Assembly (NCBI GenBank): GCA_900547745.1
Contig: URHT01000034.1
Location: 1-17,097 of the forward strand
From: an uncultured Eubacteriales bacterium
GTDB taxonomy: Bacteria > Bacillota > Clostridia > Oscillospirales > Oscillospiraceae
Length of the DNA: 17,097 bases
Direction of reading: 5' to 3'
Shown here piece after piece: positions 1 through 6,108 of the stretch; the first letter of the stretch is position 1, and each line of letters opens with the position of its first letter. The position numbers and the translations under genes are program-made. The notes beneath the pieces were generated by a model that was not told the origin of the DNA, made no database searches, and saw only the letters and a program-made list of their open reading frames with translations.

Positions 1-81
1 CGCACCTGCGGCTACATCGGCACCCAGTTCTGGAATCAGGGCCGCACGCAGGAGATCAAGGATCGCGTGCTGCACCTGTAA
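1..81 (+). CDS. nrdD: Anaerobic ribonucleoside-triphosphate reductase, C-terminal end (partial)
   Basis: Only the last 26 residues and the stop codon lie in the window; the frame is open from base 1. The tail begins RTCGYIGTQFWNQG and ends KDRVLHL. RxCGY is the glycyl-radical loop of class III ribonucleotide reductases, so the Gly at codon 4 is the expected radical site. In this family the enzyme makes deoxyribonucleotides in strict anaerobiosis after activation by NrdG. The nrdG gene follows 98 bp downstream, which supports the call, although a strong hairpin separates the two. The zinc-binding cysteines and the catalytic barrel lie upstream of the window and cannot be checked. Confidence 0.93.
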   Translation, partial: RTCGYIGTQFWNQGRTQEIKDRVLHL

Positions 82-88
82 GCAAGAC

Positions 89-124
89 GCGGAAAAAGGC
101 GGGCGGACGCCCGCCTTTTTCCGC
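89..124 (+). terminator. Rho-independent terminator after nrdD
   Basis: A perfect 16-bp stem (89-104 paired with 109-124) closes a GGAC loop. The left arm holds an A5 run and the right arm the matching T5, so it could work on either strand. It begins 7 bases after the nrdD stop. It implies that nrdG is transcribed by partial read-through or from its own weak promoter. The best -10-like element before nrdG is TATCAT at 154-159, without a convincing -35. Confidence 0.85.
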
Positions 125-179
125 CTGTTCATAATCCCTTCATATTTATCGGGTATCATCCCATCCACAGGAGGCCGCT

Positions 180-713
180 ATGCATTACGGAGAACTGAAA
201 AAATGTGATATCGCCAACGGCATCGGCGTGCGGGTGACGCTGTTTGTCTCCGGCTGCACCAACCACTGCCCGGACTGCTTCCAGCCCCAGACATGGGACT
301 TCGACTATGGCCGGGCGTTCACCGACGAGACGAAGGCGGAGATCTTCGCCGAGCTGGACAAGCCCTTTGTCAACGGACTGACGGTGCTGGGCGGCGAGCC
401 CTTTGAGCCCCGGAACCAGCGGGAGCTGCTGCCCCTGCTGCGGGAGGTGCGGGAGAAGTACCCGGATAAGACCATCTGGTGCTTCACCGGCTTCCGGCTG
501 GAGGACGAGCTGCTGCGCAGCGGCAGCTATCCCCGGTGCGAGGTGACGGACGAGCTGCTGGCCTGCATCAACGTGCTGGTGGACGGGCGGTTTGTCAAAG
601 AGCTGAAGGACATCTCCCTCCAGTTCCGGGGCAGCCGGAACCAGCGGGTCATCGACATGGATCGCACCCGCGAAGCAGGGGAGATCACTATTTGGGAAAA
701 GCTGCGGAAATGA
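180..713 (+). CDS. nrdG: Anaerobic ribonucleotide reductase activating protein (radical SAM)
   Basis: The 177-residue product has the length and layout of NrdG, the radical-SAM activase that generates the glycyl radical on NrdD. The cluster motif CTNHCPDC gives Cys26, Cys30 and Cys33 (CX3CX2C), which should bind the 4Fe-4S cluster. TVLGGEPFEP, about 50 residues further on, matches the GGEP S-adenosylmethionine-binding motif. The start is set by AGGAG at 169-173, with 6 bases before the ATG, and by the typical N-terminus MHYGELKKCDIANGIGVR. The nrdD end lies just upstream, the classic pairing. The stop codon overlaps an in-frame ATG of the next gene, but the better-supported start of that gene is 15 bases further on. 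Confidence 0.95.
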   Translation: MHYGELKKCDIANGIGVRVTLFVSGCTNHCPDCFQPQTWDFDYGRAFTDETKAEIFAELDKPFVNGLTVLGGEPFEPRNQRELLPLLREVREKYPDKTIWCFTGFRLEDELLRSGSYPRCEVTDELLACINVLVDGRFVKELKDISLQFRGSRNQRVIDMDRTREAGEITIWEKLRK

Positions 714-724
714 GGTATGCACAT

Positions 725-1552
725 ATGAAAAAAGGTATTGCGCTGCTGATGGCGCTGGTCATGGCGCTGGCGCTGACGGCCTGCACACAGACGCCCCCGC
801 CGAACCGCGGCGATGTGGAGGGCGCGGCGGAGCCGGACGCGGGGTACAGCGCAGGAGATGCGGATATCGTGCAGCTCAATGGGTTTCGCTCCATTCATAT
901 TGACTGGACGTCCGGCCGTGTGACGGTGGAGCTGTACGACGGACAGGGCATCGAGCTTTCGGAGACGATGATGGATGGCGGCGATGTGTCGCTGAAGATG
1001 GAATGGCGGGTGGACGAGGATGACAGCACGCTGGACATCCTCTCCCAGCCGCTGACGGTCAGCGCCTCGGAGAAAAAGCACCTGACGGTGAAGCTGCCCC
1101 GCAGCATGGTGCTGCACGAGCTGGATATCAGCGCGGTCAGCGCCGATGTGTCCGTGGATCTGACGGAGGAGGACACGCTGACGCTTCAGGAGCTGGATGT
1201 GTCCAGCGTCAGCGGCACGGTCACGGTGCATGCCGCCAACGCCGAGGAGATCTCGCTGTCCACCACCAGCGGAGCCATCGGCGGCAGCGTCCGCACTGGA
1301 CAGCTGGAGATCGACAGCGTCAGCGGCTGTGTGGAGCTGATGCTGGATGTCCTGCCGGCAAAGCTGGAGGCGGAGACGACCAGCGGCGATGTGACGCTGA
1401 CGCTGCCCGCGCAGCCCGACGTACCGGTGTGCATCGTCACCCGGACGGTCAGCGGCCAGCTCCGCAGCGAGGTGGGCAGTACGCCTGACGCGGCCAACCT
1501 CTGGGAGCTGGAGACGGTCAGCGGCAGCATGACCGTTTCCGTGGCAAAATAG
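725..1552 (+). CDS. DUF4097-type (putative adhesin) lipoprotein
   Basis: This is a 275-residue predicted lipoprotein. Its N-terminus has basic MKKG, a hydrophobic stretch and the lipobox LTAC with Cys20, so it should be exported and lipid-anchored. A Pro/Gly/Asp-rich linker follows. From about residue 130 a repeated strand-turn motif appears: SSVSG (160-164), then TTSG, DSVSG, TTSG, RTVSG and ETVSG, each followed by a beta strand. This is the pattern of DUF4097, thought to form a beta-solenoid; no enzymatic residues are seen. The start at 725 has GAGG at 712-715 with 9 bases of spacing. An in-frame ATG at 710 overlaps the nrdG stop but lacks an SD. It is probably co-transcribed with nrdG and is closed by the following terminator. 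Its function is unknown, and the link to nucleotide reduction may only be positional. Confidence 0.85.
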   Translation: MKKGIALLMALVMALALTACTQTPPPNRGDVEGAAEPDAGYSAGDADIVQLNGFRSIHIDWTSGRVTVELYDGQGIELSETMMDGGDVSLKMEWRVDEDDSTLDILSQPLTVSASEKKHLTVKLPRSMVLHELDISAVSADVSVDLTEEDTLTLQELDVSSVSGTVTVHAANAEEISLSTTSGAIGGSVRTGQLEIDSVSGCVELMLDVLPAKLEAETTSGDVTLTLPAQPDVPVCIVTRTVSGQLRSEVGSTPDAANLWELETVSGSMTVSVAK

Positions 1553-1564
1553 GGTGAAATAAAG

Positions 1565-1600
1565 GGAAATATCCCCCGGCAAAAGCCGGGGGATATTTCC
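1565..1600. terminator. Terminator, probably bidirectional, between convergent genes
   Basis: A perfect 16-bp stem (1565-1580 with 1585-1600) closes an AAAA loop. It lies 12 bases after the lipoprotein stop and 46 bases beyond the stop of the convergent minus-strand regulator. The sequence is T-rich after the stem on the plus strand (TTATAAAATTT) and also on the minus strand (CTTTATTTC), so it can serve both genes. Confidence 0.85.
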
Positions 1601-1646
1601 TTATAAAATTTCAAACAATTTCAAATAATTACAGGAATACGGCCAA

Positions 1647-1994
1647 TTACATGAATTCGGAAAATTTCTGCCGGAACAGTTCGTCTGCTGTGTCGTGCAG
1701 TTCTGTGCAGAATGTATCGTAGGCCGTCAGGAGCCGCAGGGCCTCCGGGGTCAGGGACGCGCCGCCGCCGCCCTTTCCGCCGGTGGTGGAGGACAGCAGC
1801 GGGAAGCCCAGCGCCTTCTCCGAGTTTTTGATGACCGTCCACGCCTTGGAGTAGGCCATGTCCATGCTCAGCGCCGCGGCGCGCAGCGAATGAAGCCGCT
1901 GCACCGCATGCAGCAGCCGGGCCACGCCGGGGCCGAAGCACTTGGCATCGGTGAACAGGCGGCAGGACAGGTTGTACGTCATTTTTGTATCCAT
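1647..1994 (-). CDS. ModE-like winged-helix DNA-binding protein (N-terminal domain only)
   Basis: The 115-residue protein resembles the DNA-binding half of ModE, a LysR-like winged helix. The segment SMDMAYSKAWTVIKN (about residues 43-57) matches the recognition-helix region, and TGGKGGGGASLTPEA (about 71-85) matches the glycine-rich wing before the next helix. Full ModE is about 260 residues with C-terminal molybdate-binding Mop domains. Those are absent here, so metal sensing would need another mechanism. Stand-alone proteins of this kind are common near molybdenum-enzyme genes in anaerobes, and the divergent neighbour yqeB fits that. There is no SD before the ATG at 1994. Instead a strong promoter places the transcription start at or next to that ATG, which suggests a leaderless mRNA. 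A second in-frame ATG four codons on also lacks an SD. Confidence 0.82.
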   Translation of the reverse strand: MDTKMTYNLSCRLFTDAKCFGPGVARLLHAVQRLHSLRAAALSMDMAYSKAWTVIKNSEKALGFPLLSSTTGGKGGGGASLTPEALRLLTAYDTFCTELHDTADELFRQKFSEFM

Positions 1995-2000
1995 ACCGCT

Positions 2001-2029
2001 ATTGTAGCAGGAGGAGCGGGATACGTCAA
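2001..2029 (-). promoter_or_regulatory. Sigma-70-type promoter of the ModE-like gene, leaderless arrangement
   Basis: Read on the minus strand, TTGACG (2029-2024) is followed by exactly 17 bases and TACAAT (2006-2001). Only six bases separate the -10 from the ATG at 1994, so transcription should begin at about the A of that ATG. Confidence 0.75.
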
Positions 2030-2040
2030 CGGGGATTGAC
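2025..2040. promoter_or_regulatory. Inverted repeat joining the two divergent -35 boxes; candidate operator
   Basis: GTCAA (2025-2029) and TTGAC (2036-2040) are perfect inverted arms around CGGGGA. Each arm is the core of one -35 box. A dimer bound here would cover both promoters, and the ModE-like protein encoded next door is the obvious candidate. Because TTGAC is also the -35 consensus, the symmetry may be only a by-product of head-to-head promoters. Confidence 0.4.
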
Positions 2041-2064
2041 CTTTTTGCGGCAAAGTGTTATTCT
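2036..2064 (+). promoter_or_regulatory. Sigma-70-type promoter of yqeB (and probably pckA)
   Basis: TTGACC (2036-2041), a 17-base spacer and TATTCT (2059-2064) put the start near 2071. That gives a roughly 40-base leader carrying the SD GAGG at 2101-2104, 7 bases before the yqeB ATG. Confidence 0.7.
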
Positions 2065-2111
2065 ACCGTTGATATAAGGCATATAACCGTACAGAAGAAC
2101 GAGGTCTTTGT

Positions 2112-2909
2112 ATGCGAGTATTGATACGCGGCGCAGGGGATATCGCCACCGGCGTCGCCCTGCGGCTGTACCGCAGCCATATGGAGGTCGTCATGACCGA
2201 TCTGCCCGCGCCCACCGCCATACGGCGGACGGTGTGCTTTTCGCAGGCCATCGTACTGGGCCGGACGGTGGTGGAGGACGTGACGGCGGCTCACGCGGCC
2301 AACGCGGCGGAGGCGGAAGCGCTGCTGGCGCAGGGGATCGTCCCGGTGCTGGCCGATCCGGAATGCCGGTGCCGTCAGGCCCTGCGGCCCGACGCGGAGG
2401 TGGACGCCATTCTGGCCAAGCGGAATCTGGGCACGGCCATTACCGACGCGCCGGTGGTTATCGGCATAGGCCCTGGGTTCACCGCCGGGACGGACTGCCA
2501 CGCGGTGGTGGAGACGATGCGGGGCCATACGCTGGGCCGGGTCATCTATCACGGCAGCGCCCTGCCCAACACCAACATACCCGGCCTGATCGGCGGCTAC
2601 GCCGGGGAGCGGGTGCTGCGCGCTCCGGCGGACGGCATCTTTCACCAGCTGCTGGACATCGGCGCGGAGGTGAAGGCCGGCGACATCGCCGGTGAGGTGG
2701 CGGGCCTGCCCATGCGCTGCACCATCGACGGCGTGGTGCGGGGCATCCTGCCGGAGGGCACGCCGGTACACAAGGGCATGAAATCCGGCGATGTAGACCC
2801 CCGCTGCCGCCCGGAGTACTGCACCACCGCGTCGGACAAGGCGCTGGCGGTGGGCGGCGGCGCGCTGGAGGCGCTGCTGCGGCTCAGCGGTGTGCTGCAA
2901 CAACTGTAA
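2112..2909 (+). CDS. yqeB: Selenium-dependent molybdenum hydroxylase system protein, YqeB family
   Basis: The 265-residue product opens with a nucleotide-binding-like fold: VLIRGAGDIATGVALRL (about residues 3-19) has the GxGxxxxG pattern. The middle contains PVVIGIGPGFTAGTDCH, typical of the YqeB/EF2563 family. The C-terminal part (VLRAPADGIF, IGAEVKAGDIAGEV, GVVRGILPEGTPV) resembles a lipoyl/biotinyl-like beta domain. YqeB occurs with selenium-dependent molybdenum hydroxylases and is thought to help mature their cofactor; its exact reaction is not established. No hydroxylase, yqeC, mocA or selD is visible here. The divergent ModE-like gene fits a molybdenum context. The start is supported by GAGG 7 bases upstream and by the Rossmann-like N-terminus. 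pckA starts 38 bases after the stop with no promoter or terminator seen between them. Confidence 0.87.
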   Translation: MRVLIRGAGDIATGVALRLYRSHMEVVMTDLPAPTAIRRTVCFSQAIVLGRTVVEDVTAAHAANAAEAEALLAQGIVPVLADPECRCRQALRPDAEVDAILAKRNLGTAITDAPVVIGIGPGFTAGTDCHAVVETMRGHTLGRVIYHGSALPNTNIPGLIGGYAGERVLRAPADGIFHQLLDIGAEVKAGDIAGEVAGLPMRCTIDGVVRGILPEGTPVHKGMKSGDVDPRCRPEYCTTASDKALAVGGGALEALLRLSGVLQQL

Positions 2910-2947
2910 AGCATGGAAACTTGACATCATACAGGAGGAAACGGACT

Positions 2948-4513
2948 ATGGAAACTTACGGGCTGGAGAAGCTGGGACTGGTGAACGCCGGGGCGGTGTA
3001 CCGCAACCTGACGCCGGCGCAGCTGGTGGAGCATGCCCTGCGCCGGGGCGAGGGCACGCTGTCCAACACCGGCGCGCTGGTGGTAAAGACCGGCAAATAC
3101 ACCGGCCGCAGCGCCAACGACAAGTTCATCGTGGACACCCCCGCCGTCCATGACGACATCGCGTGGGGCAAGGTGAACCGCCCCATCGAGAAGGCGAGGT
3201 TCGACGCCATCCGGGCCAAGGTGCTGGCTTATCTGCAGGGCCGGGACGTGTTCGTCTTCGACGGCTTTGCCGGCGCCGACCCCAAGTACACCAAGGCGTT
3301 TCGCATCGTCAACGAGCTGGCCAGCCAGAACCTGTTTATCCACCAGTTGCTGCGCCGTCCCACGGCGGAGCAGCTCCGGGATTTCCGCGAGGATTACACC
3401 ATCATCGCCGCTCCCGGCTTCAAGTGTGTGCCGGACATCGACGGCACCCGCTCCGAGGCCGCCATTCTGGTGGACTACGAGGCCCGCGAGGTGGTGATCT
3501 GCGGCACCCGGTATGCCGGCGAGATCAAAAAGTCCGTGTTCTCCGTGATGAACTATGTGCTGCCCAAGCAGGGCGTGTTCCCCATGCACTGCTCGGCCAA
3601 CATCGGCAAGAACGGAGACAGCGCCGTGTTCTTCGGTCTCAGCGGTACCGGCAAGACCACGCTGTCCGCCGACCCCGCCCGCATGCTCATCGGCGACGAT
3701 GAGCACGGCTGGGCCGACGATTCCGTGTTCAACTTCGAGGGCGGCTGCTATGCCAAGTGCATCAACCTCAGCCCGGAGGGAGAGCCTGAGATCTACAACG
3801 CCATCCGCTTCGGCGCACTGGTGGAGAATGTGGTCATGAACCCCGACACCCGGGAGTTCGATTTTGACGACGACTCGCTGGCAGTCAACTCCCGCGTGGG
3901 GTATCCCGTGGAGTATATTCCCAACGCAGAGCTGTCCGGCATGAGTCCCAGCGTGCCCAAGACCGTCATCTTCCTGACGGCGGACGCCTACGGCGTGCTA
4001 CCCCCCATCAGCAGGCTGAGCCGGGATCAGGCCATGTACTACTTCGTGTCCGGCTTCACCTCCAAGGTGGCCGGTACGGAGATCGGCGTCACCGAGCCGG
4101 TGCCTACGTTCTCCACCTGCTTCGGCGAGCCGTTCCTGCCGCTGGATCCCTCCGTGTATGCCGCCATGCTGGCGGACAAGGTGGAGAAGGCCGGGGCCAA
4201 GGTGTATCTGGTGAACACCGGCTGGAACGGTACCGGCAAGCGCATGAAGCTCGGCTACACCCGCGCCATGGTGACGGCGGCTCTCACCGGCGATATAGAG
4301 AAGAGTGAGTTTGTCACCGACCCCACCTTCGGCGTGGAGGTCCCCACCAGCATTCAGGGCGTACCCTCTGAACTGCTGATCCCCGCCAACACATGGGAGG
4401 ACAAGGCGGCTTACGAGGCCAGCTGCAAGAAGCTGGCCCGGAGCTTTGCGGAGAACTTCAAGAAATATACCCACATGAGCCCGGAGGTGGCGGCGGCAGG
4501 CCCCAAGGTGTGA
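2948..4513 (+). CDS. pckA: Phosphoenolpyruvate carboxykinase (ATP)
   Basis: The enzyme interconverts oxaloacetate + ATP and PEP + CO2 + ADP. It is gluconeogenic, but in many gut anaerobes it fixes CO2 while making ATP. The 521-residue product has normal family length. Landmarks are TGRSANDKF near the N-terminus (substrate Arg), YAGEIKKS and HCSANIG with His214 (Mn ligands), the P-loop GLSGTGKTT at 230-238, LIGDDEHGW with Asp250-Asp251 (kinase-2/Mg), and NSRVGYPVEY (phosphate-binding Arg). All key residues appear intact. The start at 2948 has AGGAGG at 2933-2938 with 9 bases of spacing; an upstream in-frame TTG at 2921 lies before the SD and is rejected. It is probably co-transcribed with yqeB and with the small gene that follows. 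Confidence 0.97.
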   Translation: METYGLEKLGLVNAGAVYRNLTPAQLVEHALRRGEGTLSNTGALVVKTGKYTGRSANDKFIVDTPAVHDDIAWGKVNRPIEKARFDAIRAKVLAYLQGRDVFVFDGFAGADPKYTKAFRIVNELASQNLFIHQLLRRPTAEQLRDFREDYTIIAAPGFKCVPDIDGTRSEAAILVDYEAREVVICGTRYAGEIKKSVFSVMNYVLPKQGVFPMHCSANIGKNGDSAVFFGLSGTGKTTLSADPARMLIGDDEHGWADDSVFNFEGGCYAKCINLSPEGEPEIYNAIRFGALVENVVMNPDTREFDFDDDSLAVNSRVGYPVEYIPNAELSGMSPSVPKTVIFLTADAYGVLPPISRLSRDQAMYYFVSGFTSKVAGTEIGVTEPVPTFSTCFGEPFLPLDPSVYAAMLADKVEKAGAKVYLVNTGWNGTGKRMKLGYTRAMVTAALTGDIEKSEFVTDPTFGVEVPTSIQGVPSELLIPANTWEDKAAYEASCKKLARSFAENFKKYTHMSPEVAAAGPKV

Positions 4514-4517
4514 GACT

Positions 4518-4832
4518 ATGCTGGAGCTGAAGATACTCATTGACGATGTGGACTACAACAGCCTGACGGAGCTGCTGGTGCCGCTGCTGGCGGAGAAGCT
4601 GGAAAAGGACGGCAGGGGCGGTATTCTGGGCGGCATACTGGCCGGGAACCAGGACATGGCCGTGGGCATGGCCCGGACGCTGCTGAACACCATGCCGCAG
4701 GAGAAGAAGGACGAGCTGGTGGTGCAGCTGCTCACCAGGAACCGGGATAAGCTGCTGCAGAAGGGCAGGGAGCTGGCGGCGAAAAACGGCGTCAGGCTCC
4801 AGCTGTGCGACATCGCGGCAAAAAAGATATAA
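4518..4832 (+). CDS. Small hypothetical protein coupled to pckA
   Basis: I do not recognise this 104-residue protein. It is predicted to be mostly helical and charged, with no signal peptide or membrane segment. A glycine-rich step (GRGGILGGILAG, about residues 33-44) sits between an acidic/leucine-rich N-terminal part and a Lys/Arg-rich C-terminal part (LLTRNRDKLLQKGRELAAKN). The ATG lies 4 bases after the pckA stop. The SD-like AAGG at 4505-4508 is inside the end of pckA, so translation is probably coupled. The stop overlaps the first bases of the terminator stem. Coding is supported by position, codon pattern and the tight fit between pckA and the terminator. Confidence 0.75.
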   Translation: MLELKILIDDVDYNSLTELLVPLLAEKLEKDGRGGILGGILAGNQDMAVGMARTLLNTMPQEKKDELVVQLLTRNRDKLLQKGRELAAKNGVRLQLCDIAAKKI

Positions 4833-4864
4833 AGAAGCGCCCCCCAGAGCGGGGGCGCTTCTTT
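4831..4864. terminator. Bidirectional terminator between convergent genes
   Basis: A perfect 14-bp stem (4831-4844 with 4851-4864) closes a CAGAGC loop. The arms end in AAAG and CTTT. It lies between the stop of the small gene and the stop of the minus-strand aldolase (4873), so it likely ends both transcripts. Confidence 0.82.
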
Positions 4865-4872
4865 ATATACGC

Positions 4873-5913
4873 TTACTTTTTCAGGGCCTGCACGGCGGCG
4901 CGGAGGGCATCCACGTTCTCCTGCGTGGTGGCCCAGCTGGCGCAGAACCGCACACCGGAGTGAGTCTCGTCCACTCGCTCCCAATACTCGTAGCCGAAGC
5001 TCTTGCCGATCTCGGCCAGCTCATCGTCGGGCATGATGGGGTACTGCTGGTTGGTGGGGGAGTCGAACAGCAGGGGGTAGCCGGCGGAGACGAAGATATC
5101 CCGGATCTGGTGGGCCATCTCAATGGCGTGGCGGGAGATCCTGAAGTACAGATCGTCGGTGAACAGGGCGTCGAACTGAACGCCCAGCAGGCGGCCCTTG
5201 GCCAGACGGCCGCCCCGCTGCTTCATGATGAAGCGGAAGTCCTTTTTCAGGGACTCGTTCATGATGACCACGGCTTCGCCGAACAGCGCGCCCACCTTGG
5301 TGCCGCCGATGTAGAACACGTCGCACAGGCGGGCAAGCTCCGGCAGGGTCAGGTCGGTGCCGTCGGCCATCAGGCCGTAGCCCAGGCGGGCGCCGTCGAT
5401 GAACAGGGGCAGGCCGCAGCGGCGGCAGGTGTCGTACAGCGCCGTCAGCTCCGCCTTGGTGTACAGCGTACCGCCCTCGGTGGGGTGGGAGATGTAGACC
5501 ATGCCGGGCTGGACGATGTGCTCGGTGGACTCGTCATTGCGGTGCCAATCCACATAGTCCGCCACCTGCCGGGCCGTGATCTTGCCGTTGGTGGTGGGCA
5601 GGGTGATGACCTTGTGGCCGGTGGACTCGATGGCGCCGGCCTCGTGGCAGTTGATGTGGCCGCTGACGGCGGACAGCACGCCCTGCCACGGACGGAGGAT
5701 GGCGGCAATGACAGTGGTGTTGGTCTGGGTGCCGCCCACCAGGAAGTGTACGTCGGCCTCCGGCGCACCGCAGGCGGCCTTGATCTTCTCCCGCGCGGCG
5801 GCGCAGTACTCGTCCTCTCCGTAGCCCACGGTCTGCACCATGTTCGTCTCATTCAGCTTTGCCATCAGGGCAGGGTGGGCGCCCTCCAGATAATCGCTGT
5901 TGAAATAGATCAT
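4873..5913 (-). CDS. Low-specificity L-threonine aldolase-like PLP enzyme (beta-eliminating lyase family)
   Basis: The 346-residue product is a fold-type I PLP enzyme of the threonine aldolase family, which typically cleaves L-threonine or allo-threonine to glycine and acetaldehyde. Visible features are the N-terminus MIYFNSDYLEGAHP, GGTQTNTTV (about 60-68, phosphate-binding loop), HINCHEAGA with His90 for ring stacking, FIDGARLGYG with Asp173 (pyridine N contact), and FYIGGTKVGA with Lys206 as the expected Schiff-base lysine. The ATG at 5913 is chosen because AAAGGAG ends 10 bases upstream. The in-frame TTG at 5922 is only about one base from that SD. The region upstream is shared with the divergent sortase gene. 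Exact substrate specificity cannot be read from the sequence; other beta-hydroxy amino acids are possible. Confidence 0.9.
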   Translation of the reverse strand: MIYFNSDYLEGAHPALMAKLNETNMVQTVGYGEDEYCAAAREKIKAACGAPEADVHFLVGGTQTNTTVIAAILRPWQGVLSAVSGHINCHEAGAIESTGHKVITLPTTNGKITARQVADYVDWHRNDESTEHIVQPGMVYISHPTEGGTLYTKAELTALYDTCRRCGLPLFIDGARLGYGLMADGTDLTLPELARLCDVFYIGGTKVGALFGEAVVIMNESLKKDFRFIMKQRGGRLAKGRLLGVQFDALFTDDLYFRISRHAIEMAHQIRDIFVSAGYPLLFDSPTNQQYPIMPDDELAEIGKSFGYEYWERVDETHSGVRFCASWATTQENVDALRAAVQALKK

Positions 5914-5985
5914 CGCAGTCAAACTCCTTTTCTCCGGAAACGGAACGCTTTGCGCGGGTGTTCCGTCCTATATTGTGTAAGGGGT

Positions 5986-6014
5986 ATTGTACCGTAAATA
6001 CCGCGTAAAGTAAA
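5986..6014 (-). promoter_or_regulatory. Probable promoter of the threonine-aldolase-like gene
   Basis: On the minus strand, TTTACT (6014-6009), 17 bases and TACAAT (5991-5986). This gives a leader of about 65 bases. The leader contains a 6-bp inverted repeat, CGGAAC at 5941-5946 and GTTCCG at 5960-5965, whose role is unknown. Confidence 0.6.
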
Positions 6015-6054
6015 GGCAAACTATTAACAATTGGTTACACGTTGCAAATACAAC

Positions 6055-6083
6055 TTGCATTGGCAGGGGAAACCTGCTACAAT
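6055..6083 (+). promoter_or_regulatory. Probable promoter of the sortase gene
   Basis: TTGCAT (6055-6060), a 17-base spacer and TACAAT (6078-6083) predict a start near 6090. The leader would be about 20 bases, with AAGGAGG at 6094-6100. The segment 6000-6055 between this promoter and the divergent one is AT-rich compared with its surroundings. Confidence 0.7.
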
Positions 6084-6108
6084 GGCGCAGGACAAGGAGG
6101 CTTGTTAT

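Noticed and set aside
2921..2947. Upstream TTG start for pckA
   Set aside because: It precedes the AGGAGG site, so translating from it would place the SD inside the gene. The ATG at 2948 has ideal spacing.
2921..2949. TTGACA before pckA read as a promoter
   Set aside because: A 17-base spacer would put the -10 (GACTAT) onto the start codon, leaving no room for the functional SD in the transcript.
4960..5997. 345-residue plus-strand frame opposite the threonine-aldolase-like gene
   Set aside because: It is the complement of a recognisable PLP enzyme, runs through that gene's promoter, and has no SD or family features.
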